A stretch of DNA of 33,732 bases from Pelagicoccus sp. SDUM812003 (GTDB taxonomy: Bacteria; Verrucomicrobiota; Verrucomicrobiia; Opitutales; Opitutaceae), in NCBI RefSeq assembly GCF_031127815.1, contig NZ_JARXHY010000025.1:1-33732 (forward strand). The letters are read 5' to 3'. The position numbers and the translations under genes were made by a program. Positions within the stretch are counted from its first letter, which is position 1, and every line of letters begins with the position of its first letter. Below, piece after piece: positions 16,276 through 25,085 of this stretch. Below the pieces are notes generated by a model, which had not been told where the DNA came from, ran no database searches, and worked only from the letters and a program-made list of their open reading frames with translations.

Positions 16276-18048
16276 ATGATCGTCACTCGGAAGATCGGTT
16301 CTCTGATTCGCGGAAAAGCGAGTCCCTTTCAAATCTACGCCGCTTGCCTATTGGGCAGCCTTTTCGGGTTTCTGCCGGGATTCCAGCAGGCCCCGTTTCT
16401 GATCGTCTTGTGGAGTTTTCTCCTGCTGGTGCTCAACGCCAACCTGTTTTTGGCGGGAGTGGTGACGCTGATCTGCAAGCTGATCTTTCTCGCGACCATG
16501 CCGGTTCTCTTCTCTCTAGGCCGGGTTCTGCTGGAAGGACCGACGCAGGGCCTTTTCAAGGCCATCGTGAACGCTCCGGTTGGAGCGTATTCAGGCTTCG
16601 ACTACTATGTGGTCGCTGGCGGACAGTTGGTGGCCTTGGTGGTGGGCGCGGGTTTTGGTTTCGTGGCGAGTCGAGCCTTGCAGGCCTACCGACGCAAGAT
16701 GGCGCGTTTCTCCCAAAACTCCGAAAAGCTCAACGCGTTCAAGAGCAAGGGCTGGGCCAAGGCCATGACCTGGCTGTTTCTCGGGGGAGGTCGTGGCAAG
16801 AAGAGCTACGAGGAACTCATGGCGGTGAAGGTGGGCAATCCCATTCGAATCTGGGGCGCCGCATTGGTAGCGATCCTAGTTGGTGTTTTGATATTTGGAT
16901 ACAGCGCCTTATCCGAGCCGTTTATCACCTCGTTGGCCAAGTCGAACTTGGAGCAAGCCAATGGGGCGACGGTCGATTTGGATTCCGTGGATCTCAAGCT
17001 GGCTGAGGGTAGCTTGGAGGTGAAGGGCTTGGCTATGGCGGATCCCCAAAATCTCGATACGAATATTTTCGAGTCGGCGCGAATCGTGGCCGACGTCAGC
17101 GCGGCGGACCTGCTGCGGAAGCGCTTTTCCATCGATCGTCTCGTTTTCGAGGACGCGGCCACTGGCAGTCGGCGTGAAAGCGCCGGTTCTCTGGTGGGAC
17201 CCGCTCCGAAAAGCGAAAGCGATTTCGAGCTGCCCGAGTTTTCCGATTTGGAGAGCGTGCTGGAGAATGCGGATGTTTGGAAGGAGCGCTTGGCTCAGGT
17301 GAAGCGATGGATGGAGAAGCTTGGTGGAGGCGAAGAAGGGGCTAAGGAGCGAGCTGTCACTTGGAAGGAAGAGCTCAACAGCCGTATCCAGCTTTTGGGG
17401 CACGCCCATGTGAAAGCCGATTTTTTGACGGAGGGAAGCCCAACCCTATGGATCAAGGACCTGGAGGCGAAGGGCGTAAAAACGCCATACTTGGGTGGAA
17501 TGGTAGTCGACATGACGGGACTGAACCTCTCCACGCACCCGACGCTGTTGGAGGTTTCGCCCTCTATCGCTATCGATTCCAAGGATGACCGTTTCGATCT
17601 GAAGCTTGATTTGGCGGGGCTAAAGGGCACGGGTCAAAATCGCGTCGACGCTCGAGTGTCTTCGTATCCGGTCGATGAATTCGCTAAGGGGTTGAAGTCC
17701 ACCGGTGAGCCGCCGCTATCGGGTGGTACCATGGATATCGAGCTAACTGGAGTGGTCGGGGCCTTGGACAGTGACCTGGTTGCCGAAGTGGCCTTCAAGG
17801 ATTCGATGGCCCGCATTGGCGGCAAGCCCGTGCCTCTGGACGGAGTCTCGCTGCCCGTGAACATTCGCGGTCCTCTTGATTCTCCTGCGGTCAAGCTCGA
17901 CTCCAAGGCTTTGGAGAAGGTATTGGTTTCCGCTGGCAAGAGTCGCTTGCTGGAGGAGGCAAGCAAGAAGCTTGGGGTGGAAGGCGAGAGTGGCGACAAG
18001 CCGAAGGATTTGCTGAAGGGCCTGCTGAAGAAGAAGCTAGAGGAGTAG
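16276..18048 (+). CDS. TIGR03546-TIGR03545 fusion-like inner-membrane/AsmA-like protein
   Basis: A 590-aa protein. Residues 1-150 resemble TIGR03546: SPFQIYAACLLGSLFGFLPG, a run of hydrophobic helices and GRVLLEGPTQGLFKAIVNAP. A basic linker (about 150-195) follows. From NPIRIWGAALVAILVGVLIF (about 195) the protein reads like TIGR03545: one transmembrane helix, then VDLKLAEGSLEVKGLAMADP, RIVADVSAADLLRKRFSIDRLVFED and long beta-rich segments, as in AsmA-like proteins. The two families are usually separate neighbouring genes. AsmA-like proteins are linked to lipid traffic between membranes, so an envelope role is likely. No ribosome-binding site is obvious. The gene ends 5 bp from the convergent chemotaxis gene. 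Confidence 0.75.
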   Translation: MIVTRKIGSLIRGKASPFQIYAACLLGSLFGFLPGFQQAPFLIVLWSFLLLVLNANLFLAGVVTLICKLIFLATMPVLFSLGRVLLEGPTQGLFKAIVNAPVGAYSGFDYYVVAGGQLVALVVGAGFGFVASRALQAYRRKMARFSQNSEKLNAFKSKGWAKAMTWLFLGGGRGKKSYEELMAVKVGNPIRIWGAALVAILVGVLIFGYSALSEPFITSLAKSNLEQANGATVDLDSVDLKLAEGSLEVKGLAMADPQNLDTNIFESARIVADVSAADLLRKRFSIDRLVFEDAATGSRRESAGSLVGPAPKSESDFELPEFSDLESVLENADVWKERLAQVKRWMEKLGGGEEGAKERAVTWKEELNSRIQLLGHAHVKADFLTEGSPTLWIKDLEAKGVKTPYLGGMVVDMTGLNLSTHPTLLEVSPSIAIDSKDDRFDLKLDLAGLKGTGQNRVDARVSSYPVDEFAKGLKSTGEPPLSGGTMDIELTGVVGALDSDLVAEVAFKDSMARIGGKPVPLDGVSLPVNIRGPLDSPAVKLDSKALEKVLVSAGKSRLLEEASKKLGVEGESGDKPKDLLKGLLKKKLEE

Positions 18049-18053
18049 GTCGC

Positions 18054-20000
18054 CTAGTTCCAAAGTTCCGCTTCTTGCTCCCGAGTCGCTGAGGTGAGGC
18101 CCTGAGCGGGCGTTGCCTTGCGCTGAGGTGAGGCTTGTTTCTCGGTTCGGAAGCTTTTTTCTGGCGTATTAGAAAGATCGATACCGCGCTTGCCTATGAG
18201 GAGCTCTTCGAGGCTTTGGATCTGCTCGATGATGGTGCGCGAGTGATTGTCCATTTCCGCTGAGGCGCTGGCGCTTTCCTCGGCCGCCGCGGCGTTTCGC
18301 TGAGTGACGTTGTCGATATCGGAGATGGCGCCGGAGACCTGGTCTACTGCGACGCGCTGTTGCTCGGACAGGCCTTCGACCTCGCGCATGGCGGTTTTGA
18401 ATTCCTCGATCTGGCCCAGGATGCTGGAAAGCTGCTGGTCGACCTCGGAGCTGAGTGAGGTGCCCTCTTTGACGCTGCGGTGGGCGTTTTCGATCTTTTC
18501 GCGTGTCGAGTTTGCGGATACGGCGCTTTTCTGGGCAAGGTTTCTCACCTCGTCCGCCACGATGGCGAATCCGGCACCCGCCTCGCCGGCCCGGGCCGCT
18601 TCAACGGCCGCGTTGAGGGCGAGGATGTTGGTTTGGAAAGCGATTTCCTCGATTTCCTTGGCGATGTTTGCGATCTCGTCCGACGAACCTTGGATCTTGC
18701 CCATGGCGGAGCGCATGCGCCGCATGGAGGTGGAGCTTGCTTGGGCGGATTCGCTGGTATCGTTGGCCAGCTTAAGCACGCGTTCGACCCGCTCGACGCT
18801 CTCGTTGGACTTGAATTTGATCTGCTCCATGGTGGCGTGGATTTCCTCGACAGAGGCAGCTTGTTGGGAGCAGCCGGTCGCTAGGTCCCCGCTGGCTTCG
18901 GCCACGTATTGGGAAAGCTTGCGACCTGTGCGGGAGGATTTTTCCAGCTTCTGGGATACGTCGATGATGGAGCGTTTGATGCGGCTGATAATGTACCAAC
19001 CGCCGAGAGCGGAGGCCAAAAGGGCGAAGAGGGCGGCGGCGAGCGACTGGTATAGGTCGGCGCTGGCTTCGGCGGCCCTTTCTTCCGTGTAGTCGCTGAT
19101 GCGTTCGAGAATGTACTTGCTGAACTGCGGAGCGCTGCCTTCCAGGCTCGCGGTTTCCTCGGCGGCGCGCTCGACCAGGGCTGGAGGAAAGCTCTTTTTC
19201 GAACCGTCGTTGTTGAATCCTCCGTCGAACACTCGCTTTGTCACGTCCTCCACATAGGCGAAGGCCTCGTTGTCCACCAGCTCGTGGAAGGTGGGAAGGC
19301 TTTCGGTGTCGATGATCATCTCGATGCGATCGAGCAGCGGTCGCGAGTCGCTGAGATAGGCTTCGAAGCGAGTGGTCACCATCTCGGTGACGGCGCCGGA
19401 TGAGAGAGCGTAGTTGAGCAAGCCAACGTGACGGTTGATCATCAGTTGGGTTTGTAGGGATAGATCGGATACGATGACCTTTCGCACCAGCTCGGCGTCG
19501 GTGGTCTCGGTGGCGATCTGAGGGATCAGGCTGAAGAGCCATTTGATCTGATCGTTGTAGAGAAGGGTCGTGGGCCAAGGGTCGGCCTTGTCGACGAGCT
19601 GGCGGTTGCGTATCGGCTCCAGGCGCTCGCTGAAATTGAGCTCGTTTTGCATGAGTTTGCGGAACCGCGGCGAATGCTCCTCGAGGTTCATGCTGGCCAC
19701 CAGGTCGAGCAGCTCCTGGGTCGTTTTCTCGGTTTTGGCGATGCGGTTCCTGTACTCCTCGACGCCGGCGGGCACTTCGGCGGCAGTGCGATGGTGGGTG
19801 GTGGTGGCCCAAACGCCGCCGCTTTCATGGGTCCAGGCGTCGCCGAGCTTGATCATTTGGATCAGGAGCTGACTCACCTTGCCGAAGTTTTCGAGCTCGC
19901 TGCTCTTCTTCCAGCTTTGAAATACGAGGATGCCACCGAGAAACAGCGAGAGCGAGGCGGCGATAGCGTTGAGCGCTATTATCTTAGCTTTGATCGACAT
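18054..20000 (-). CDS. Methyl-accepting chemotaxis protein
   Basis: A 648-aa receptor. Transmembrane helix 1 spans about 7-29. A long, helical, all-periplasmic sensor (about 30-320) follows, rich in charged residues with W residues at the start ([13 protein letters not shown]). A second helix is [18 protein letters not shown] (about 322-339). No clear HAMP pattern follows. The cytoplasmic hairpin is certain: [19 protein letters not shown] and [17 protein letters not shown]. The ligand is unknown; the sensor is loosely like NIT-type all-helical domains. The C-terminus (EAELWN) lacks an NWETF-type CheR tether. No che or flagellar gene is in the window. It converges on the upstream gene with 5 bp between stops. 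Confidence 0.9.
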   Translation of the reverse strand: MSIKAKIIALNAIAASLSLFLGGILVFQSWKKSSELENFGKVSQLLIQMIKLGDAWTHESGGVWATTTHHRTAAEVPAGVEEYRNRIAKTEKTTQELLDLVASMNLEEHSPRFRKLMQNELNFSERLEPIRNRQLVDKADPWPTTLLYNDQIKWLFSLIPQIATETTDAELVRKVIVSDLSLQTQLMINRHVGLLNYALSSGAVTEMVTTRFEAYLSDSRPLLDRIEMIIDTESLPTFHELVDNEAFAYVEDVTKRVFDGGFNNDGSKKSFPPALVERAAEETASLEGSAPQFSKYILERISDYTEERAAEASADLYQSLAAALFALLASALGGWYIISRIKRSIIDVSQKLEKSSRTGRKLSQYVAEASGDLATGCSQQAASVEEIHATMEQIKFKSNESVERVERVLKLANDTSESAQASSTSMRRMRSAMGKIQGSSDEIANIAKEIEEIAFQTNILALNAAVEAARAGEAGAGFAIVADEVRNLAQKSAVSANSTREKIENAHRSVKEGTSLSSEVDQQLSSILGQIEEFKTAMREVEGLSEQQRVAVDQVSGAISDIDNVTQRNAAAAEESASASAEMDNHSRTIIEQIQSLEELLIGKRGIDLSNTPEKSFRTEKQASPQRKATPAQGLTSATREQEAELWN

Positions 20001-20031
20001 GGTCGTGGGCTTTGAAGCTATGGGGTAGGGT

Positions 20032-20225
20032 TTAGGCGCGCCGCTCCCAGCGAGCGAGCAGCTCCCTATAGTAGTCGACCAAAGCCGGGACCGAATTCAG
20101 GGGCTCGAACCATTTTACCCGCTTTTAGCCACGGAAAATTAGGTGCGCGTTCACTCGATGACATCCACCTGGACGCTATCGAGGCTTCGGATGTCGGAAA
20201 CGCGGACCTTGGGCGGCGTGGGTCC
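20032..20225 (-). pseudogene. Gene remnants between flavin reductase and chemotaxis genes
   Basis: Directly after the flavin reductase TAG the same frame continues for 24 codons to a TGA at 20151-20153, with a protein-like end (VRVSDIRSLDSVQVDVIE). In another frame, after a TAA at 20125-20127, a 30-codon stretch (20035-20124) reads like a real C-terminus ([19 protein letters not shown]) and ends at a TAA at 20032-20034. Neither piece has a start codon. They look like the decayed end of one or two genes. The parent family is not recognised. A TTTTAGCCAC word also lies here (20123-20132). Confidence 0.35.
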
Positions 20226-20831
20226 CTAGCTCGGGCGCTCGATGGAGAAGAGGCCTTGGTAGCTGATGTAGCCATCCGGACCGTGCATGCGGCCGATGAT
20301 ATCCATCTTCTCGGTCAGAACGCGTTGGCTGGAAGGGTCGATGAACTCGTCAGCTACGTAGACCCGCTTGACCAATCCGACGATGAGTCGATTGCCGCCG
20401 ATCTCCTGAATGGAGTGGGTCTCGCACTCGAGGGCCGCTGGCGCCAGGGCGATGCGGGGTGGAGCGACGCTTTGGGAGGGAGCGGTCTCGAGGCCCACGA
20501 TCTTGAGCTCGTCCACCTCGCGGGGATGGGAGGCGGAGGTGGCCACCATTTTTTCCGCTGTCGAGCGATTGGCCAAATTCACCACGAACTCGCCGGTCGC
20601 TCGAATGTTAAGCACCGTGTCCTTAGGCTCGCCGGTGTCGGGACGATTGCCGATGCCTAGGACAACCAGAGGTGGCTTGGAGCCGAAAACGTTGAAGAAG
20701 CTGAACGGGGCGGCGTTGAGGGCTCCGCTCTGACCGAGGGTCGTCACCCAGGCGATGGGACGAGGAACCACGAGGCTGGTGAGCAGCTTGTACCGTTCGG
20801 CGGGAGCGAGCGAAGGCAGGTCGATTTCCAT
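20226..20831 (-). CDS. Flavin reductase family protein (FMN-binding split barrel)
   Basis: A 201-aa protein of the flavin reductase-like/DIM6-NTAB family. RYKLLTSLVVPRPIAWVTTL (about 13-32) and NAAPFSFFNVFGSKPPLVVLGIG (about 39-61) form the characteristic FMN-binding strands. KDTVLNIRATGEFVVNLAN (about 70-88) follows, and PAALECETHSIQEIGGNRLIVG-type strands lie later. Such proteins reduce flavin with NAD(P)H or bind FMN as an oxidoreductase; the substrate is not evident. The length is near normal. The frame beyond its stop is open for 24 more codons. A terminator-like hairpin lies upstream at 20877-20910. Confidence 0.88.
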   Translation of the reverse strand: MEIDLPSLAPAERYKLLTSLVVPRPIAWVTTLGQSGALNAAPFSFFNVFGSKPPLVVLGIGNRPDTGEPKDTVLNIRATGEFVVNLANRSTAEKMVATSASHPREVDELKIVGLETAPSQSVAPPRIALAPAALECETHSIQEIGGNRLIVGLVKRVYVADEFIDPSSQRVLTEKMDIIGRMHGPDGYISYQGLFSIERPS

Positions 20832-20876
20832 GAGCGGGATTGGAAACCGGTCCTGCCGCGGGGAGCAAACGCAAAC

Positions 20877-20910
20877 GAGGCCGCGACCCGTACGAGCGGA
20901 TCGCGGCCTC
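20877..20910 (-). terminator. Hairpin between the 83-aa gene and flavin reductase
   Basis: A perfect 10-bp stem (GAGGCCGCGA, 20877-20886, with 20901-20910; loop of 14). In the minus direction it is followed by GTTTGCGTTTG and in the plus direction by TTTAT, so the T-tract is weak in both. The gene order favours termination of the 83-aa gene. Confidence 0.55.
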
Positions 20911-20958
20911 TTTATGTCGTTTGAGAAAGTTAGGAAATGCTGGTCCCGGTCTGCCCGT

Positions 20959-21210
20959 CTAGGCGAAGGAGCTGAGGATCTGGCCTACGGGGGCTCCGCG
21001 ATCGATGACGCCCTTGTTTCCGTAGCTCAGCTTGGGAGCGTAGGGATTGTGAAGCTTTTTGCGGGCTGCCTTGGCCAAGGTGTCCCGAGAGATGTTTATG
21101 CTCTGCTTGGGAGCTTCCCGCACAGGATATTGTACCTGCGGGCGACGCGTGAAATTGAACTGCTGGCTGAACGATTCTGGTGTAACGGATTTGGCGGTTT
21201 CAAACGACAT
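20959..21210 (-). CDS. 83-aa protein of unknown function
   Basis: A small, polar protein without signal peptide or transmembrane segment. The N-terminal half (ETAKSVTPESFSQQFNF) is polar. The middle (VQYPVREAPKQSINISRDTL) and the end (PYAPKLSYGNKGVIDRGAPV) are rich in Pro, Gly and basic residues and may be flexible. No family is recognised. It is supported as a gene by its ATG start, its compact position and the hairpin after the stop. It could be a small regulatory or binding protein. Confidence 0.5.
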   Translation of the reverse strand: MSFETAKSVTPESFSQQFNFTRRPQVQYPVREAPKQSINISRDTLAKAARKKLHNPYAPKLSYGNKGVIDRGAPVGQILSSFA

Positions 21211-21746
21211 GCCCGGAATTTAGCAAAGTTTTAGCAATTCGGCAATAGAGTGAAGCGCTCAAATTAGCAGGTTTTTTACGCGAGGACCGGTGTGTTAAGT
21301 AGTTGAACTCAAGGAACTAGGACACGTTTGAGCGCTGGCGCTCAGGCGCATGGAGGAGAAGCTCTATCAGAACGCTTTATGGGCTAAGAAAACGCGGCTT
21401 ATGGGCGACGGCTTGGGCCGAAAGTCTAAGGTTGTGGGGCGTTTTTTAAGTCCGTTTTCCAATTTTTGGGGTTTTGGGAGTGTTCGGTCAGGTGCCCTAG
21501 AGCTGCGCGTGGCGTCGGCATTTGAGGCGTGACCGCTCGCTCTTGCTGAGCTCCCGTAGCCGAGCGTGTTGTCGTAACCTAGGCTTGCTCCCTGCGGTAG
21601 CGATCGGTTGGTTGGTAGTTGTCCCTAGCCTCCGATCTGCGCGCTCGTCCCGGTACGCGGCAATGCCTCTTGCTTCGCGAGATCGAGGGCTGTTGTTACC
21701 CTAGACCGCAGCTTCGCAGTTTCTGTGAACCGATCCTCCTCTGCCG
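21211..21746. other. About 0.5 kb intergenic stretch with degenerate repeats
   Basis: No supported gene. Near 21328 it contains the palindrome TGAGCGCTGGCGCTCA. From 21490 on, CCTAG-containing words recur. The 60-codon frame at 21350-21532 has no recognisable protein character. The stretch probably carries the promoter of the permease gene at its right end. Confidence 0.5.
21568..21710. repeat. Degenerate GTTGT...CCTAG repeats upstream of the permease
   Basis: Three imperfect units begin at 21568 (GTTGTCGTAACCTAGG), 21618 (GTTGTCCCTAGCC) and 21692 (GTTGTTACCCTAGACC), with GCGG/TGCG words between. A fourth CCCTAG is at 21495-21500. Spacing varies (50 and 74 bp), so this is not a strict tandem array. 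Confidence 0.4.
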
Positions 21747-24134
21747 ATGTATGTATTCCGAAAGATAAAGTCCTCTCTATTGGAGAGCTTTTCGATTGTC
21801 CTAATGCTAGCGTTGGCCAGCGGGGCCATTCTTATATCAACGTTCGTTCTATATACCGTTTTGTTCAAGACGCATCCGGTGGAGGATGCTTCGCGGTTCG
21901 TGCGCTTGAGCGCCTCGACCGGGGATGGAGGGGTTAGCTACCCGGTGTACCAAACGCTGGAGCGGGAAAACGATTCCTTCGAGGAGTTGATCCAATACAT
22001 GGCGCTAAGCGATTTTTTGATGGGGCGCGATGGACACTCGACAGTGATCAATGGGGCCTCGGTTTCGGGAAACTTCTTTTCCACATTGGGTGTTAGACCG
22101 GTGGTGGGGAGGCTGATCCAGCCTTCGGATATCAATAGGTCTTCCGATAAAGTCGTAGTCCTTGGCGAGTCTGTTTGGCGACGCGAGTTCGCGGCGGATG
22201 TCACCTTGCTGGGCGAGTCGATCACGCTGAACGGCGTCCCGTATGTAGTGGTGGGTATCGCGCCATCATCGTTTTCCGGTTTGGACAATCTAGCGCCGCA
22301 GGACTTCTGGTTCGGAGCCGAACACATCATTGAAACCTGGCAAATCGAAAACCGGAACTGGCCGAAGTTTATAACCTGGGGCGTGCTCAAGGAAGGCGTG
22401 ACCGCCGATCAGGCGCTGCAGGACCTTTTGCAGCTTTCGGCTCGGATTCGGGAGGAGCATCCAAACGACGGGCCGAGTCGGGACTTCGATCTCTTGGACG
22501 GCATCGAAGCGAATCAATTCGGCGAGAGGGCGATGATAACCAAGACGGTGTTATTGATACTCGGGTTGATGTCGCTGCTGCTCCTGGTCGCTTTGTTCAA
22601 CGTCGCCAATTTGGTTGCGGTGAGAGTGAAGTCACGCCTGCACGAGTACTCGATATTTTTGGCGCTGGGGGCGAATCGTGGCTGGGTGACGCGGCGTCTC
22701 TTTCTTGAAAACTCGGTCCTCGGCTACCTTGGCTTGGTTATCGGTTTTTTGGTCGCGGCAGGGTTTCTTTACTTATATAAGTCTCATCTCCCGGGAGCCA
22801 AAACGGTAGATGCTCTTAGCCTGCTCGGAGACGGATTGCTGCTGCCGGTGTTGATTGTAGTGCCGCTGCTGTACGCTGGTTTCATCAGCGTGGGTGGATT
22901 CGTAGCAGTTTCGAAGATTAATATAAACCAGGGGCTGAGGCTTGGGACGCGCGGGACGAAGCAGTTTTTCGGAAGGAAGCTTTTCGTGTGTTTTCAGGTG
23001 GCGCTATCCGTGGCAATCGTCACGGTCTGCAGCTGGTTTATCGAGTCGCTGCGCAACGCTCATAACATGGATTATGGCTTTGAGGCTGAGAACCTCGTGT
23101 TGCTTTCGGTAAACTATAAATTGAGAGGGCCGCAATTTCAGAGTGCCTATCTCGTTATCCGCGAGCACAGGAGGTTGAAGGAAAGCCTAGAAACGCTTCC
23201 CGAGGTGGAGTCGGTGGGGATCGGCGAGTCAATGCCGCTGCGTCACACTAGAGCGACGAAAGTGGACGTCGATGGCTTCGACTTTCGAACCGAACCCGAC
23301 GAGTGCCGCGCCCGGGCTCTCTATGTGGGGCCTGATTTCTTCGAAGTAATGGGAGTCTCTATCGTCGAGGGGCGCGATATACGATTTGAAGAAATGGATT
23401 ATCCCATGACGAAGTCGCTCGTGAACGAGGCCTTTGTCGAACGGTATTGGCCGGGGCAAGTGGCGGTGGGGCGCGTTTTCAAGCCTTACCTGAACGGTCC
23501 CGACGTTGAAGTGGTAGGTGTCTGCTCGGACTTCAACCCGGAGCTAGGCCATCCGATCGAGCCGGCTGTTTTCACCGCTTTTGCCCAAGCCGATTTGGTA
23601 TTTCACATAAAGACCAACATCCGTACTGAGATGGCTAAGGTGGCGATCATGCGCATGCTGGAGGAAAAGGAGCCGGGGTTGCCAATGGTGGAAATCGTTA
23701 CGCTCGAAGAGAGTTTCGATGACACCTTCGCGGCTATGAAATTATCGGCGCTCATTGCGGGATTCATTGCGGTGCTCGCATTGTTCATCGCCGGGTATGG
23801 GCTCTTTGCTCTCATGTTCCATCTCCTGCGGGATCATCGAAACGAAATCGGCATTCGCATGGCGATCGGGGCGAATCGCGGAAGGATTCTTTCCTGGACC
23901 ATGAAGGAATGTGGCGTGCCCGTCGTCTGGGGACTCGGCCTCGGACTGGGGGTGGTGCTGTTGCTCTACGGGAAGGTTTCCGATCTGTTGTTCGCGGTCG
24001 ATCGCTTCGATTTCGGGCCTTTGGCGAGTGTGGTGTTCGTTCTAGTCGCCGTGGCCATCGTATCTATGATCGGACCGGCCTTGCGTGCGGCGAGCAGGCA
24101 GCCGATCGACAATCTGAGGGAGGCCGTGAAGTAG
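21747..24134 (+). CDS. ADOP/MacB-like ABC transporter permease
   Basis: A 795-aa protein with two copies of the MacB_PCD plus FtsX arrangement, as in acidobacterial-type duplicated orphan permeases. The N-terminal helix is at about 12-39. A first periplasmic domain with VSGNFFSTLGVRPVVGRLI and ITLNGVPYVVVGIAP follows, then four helices beginning at KTVLLILGLMSLLLLVALFN. The second half repeats this: VGPDFFEVMGVSIVEGRDI, NEAFVERYWPGQVAVGRVF, and a final block with RNEIGIRMAIGANRGRI. Both halves have the x-x-L-A/I-G-A-N-R-G motif at the membrane exit. There is no ATPase gene next to it. Substrates of such proteins are mostly unknown; export of peptides or lipoproteins is inferred from MacB. Confidence 0.85.
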   Translation: MYVFRKIKSSLLESFSIVLMLALASGAILISTFVLYTVLFKTHPVEDASRFVRLSASTGDGGVSYPVYQTLERENDSFEELIQYMALSDFLMGRDGHSTVINGASVSGNFFSTLGVRPVVGRLIQPSDINRSSDKVVVLGESVWRREFAADVTLLGESITLNGVPYVVVGIAPSSFSGLDNLAPQDFWFGAEHIIETWQIENRNWPKFITWGVLKEGVTADQALQDLLQLSARIREEHPNDGPSRDFDLLDGIEANQFGERAMITKTVLLILGLMSLLLLVALFNVANLVAVRVKSRLHEYSIFLALGANRGWVTRRLFLENSVLGYLGLVIGFLVAAGFLYLYKSHLPGAKTVDALSLLGDGLLLPVLIVVPLLYAGFISVGGFVAVSKININQGLRLGTRGTKQFFGRKLFVCFQVALSVAIVTVCSWFIESLRNAHNMDYGFEAENLVLLSVNYKLRGPQFQSAYLVIREHRRLKESLETLPEVESVGIGESMPLRHTRATKVDVDGFDFRTEPDECRARALYVGPDFFEVMGVSIVEGRDIRFEEMDYPMTKSLVNEAFVERYWPGQVAVGRVFKPYLNGPDVEVVGVCSDFNPELGHPIEPAVFTAFAQADLVFHIKTNIRTEMAKVAIMRMLEEKEPGLPMVEIVTLEESFDDTFAAMKLSALIAGFIAVLALFIAGYGLFALMFHLLRDHRNEIGIRMAIGANRGRILSWTMKECGVPVVWGLGLGLGVVLLLYGKVSDLLFAVDRFDFGPLASVVFVLVAVAIVSMIGPALRAASRQPIDNLREAVK

Positions 24135-24429
24135 TGAGAGAGGGTGGATTCGTGAATAGGAAGCGGTAGAGCTTAAGGGCCGGGCCACCAAGAACGGCGA
24201 GGCACGCCGGGGAGAAGATCGGAACATCGGCCAGGCAGGCGTCGATAGTTCACAGGCGGCCTTGCGAGCGGGCAAGTTGCATTGGAAGCGGCATCGGCAC
24301 GATGCATTTTGCGGTGACGATTGTCGCAGAGGGCTCTTGGTGGGCGACCTCGGGGGGCTTGGCGCAGGCGTTGCACAGAGGGAGGAGAGAAATAGCAACA
24401 CGAACTGAAAAACAAAGAAGGAGGAAACG
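24135..24429. other. Gap upstream of the DUF3016 gene
   Basis: No gene is supported in either strand. The minus frame at 24042-24452 overlaps the ends of both flanking plus-strand genes and is unlikely. The right end carries the strong ribosome-binding site of the next gene. A promoter probably lies here, but none was fixed. Confidence 0.4.
24418..24424 (+). promoter_or_regulatory. Strong ribosome-binding site of the DUF3016 gene
   Basis: AAGGAGG ends 5 bases before the ATG at 24430 and fixes this start. It stands out in a window where many genes lack a clear site. Confidence 0.75.
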
Positions 24430-24924
24430 ATGAACCCAATCACTAAAAACATTCTTGCTGCCGGAGCTGCGCTAGCGATGGTCGCGCCCCTCAGCGCGGG
24501 TACTTCCGCTATCGAATGGGAAAAGCCGGACTCCTATACCGACATTGGTTCGGACTATGGAGCGACTGACCAGTTCGACCTATTCAAGAAGGAAATCGAA
24601 TCCTACGTGGAGCGCGTGGCTGAAACTGAGCTTCCGGACGGAGCTATCCTCGAAATGAAGGTAAGCAACGTGGACCTCGCAGGCCAAATTGAACCTTGGG
24701 GGCTCAATCAGGATGTGCGTATCGTGCGCGATATCTATCCGCCGAAGATGCGCTTCACTTACACGCTGCGAAAGGACGGCAAAGTGGTGAGTGAAGGTAA
24801 AGAAAACCTGAGCGACCTCGACTTTACTTACAATATTGGACGCCGCTTCTTCGATCAGGACCAGTTCTTCTATGAGAAGGAGATGATTGGAGAATGGATA
24901 CGCAGCGAGTTTAAAAATTCGTAG
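24430..24924 (+). CDS. DUF3016 domain protein, exported
   Basis: A 164-aa protein with a signal peptide (ILAAGAALAMVAPLSAG, cleavage near residue 25). The mature part fits DUF3016: IEWEKPDSYTDIGSDYG at the N-terminus, VERVAETELPDGAILEMKVSN then VDLAGQIEPWG, and RIVRDIYPPKMRFTYTL. The family is found in exported proteins of Gram-negative bacteria and its function is unknown. Strong translation is expected from the AAGGAGG site. It is probably monocistronic, since a good terminator follows within 35 bp. Confidence 0.82.
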   Translation: MNPITKNILAAGAALAMVAPLSAGTSAIEWEKPDSYTDIGSDYGATDQFDLFKKEIESYVERVAETELPDGAILEMKVSNVDLAGQIEPWGLNQDVRIVRDIYPPKMRFTYTLRKDGKVVSEGKENLSDLDFTYNIGRRFFDQDQFFYEKEMIGEWIRSEFKNS

Positions 24925-24956
24925 TTGATAGCGGAATACCGTTCAGCGTCTAACTC

Positions 24957-24988
24957 AAAAGCGCCTCCCGCAAGGGCAGGCGCTTTTT
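24957..24988. terminator. Bidirectional terminator between DUF3016 and LysR genes
   Basis: A stem of AAAAGCGCCT (24957-24966) with AGGCGCTTTT (24978-24987), extended by CCC/GGG around GCAA, ends in TTTTT on the plus strand and, read on the minus strand, also in TTTT. It serves the DUF3016 gene and could also stop the convergent LysR transcript. Confidence 0.85.
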
Positions 24989-25085
24989 GCATGTTGGGGC
25001 TTGGACCTCTAGGCGGGCTCGAAAAACTCTCGGCAGAATGCTGAAAAACAAGCGGCTTCGATTAGGAACGTTTCCGCAGGAAAAC

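Noticed and set aside
18046-18055. GTAGGTCGCC as a further copy of repeat B
   Set aside because: Only 10 bases match, in reverse orientation and across a stop codon, without the second half of the palindrome.
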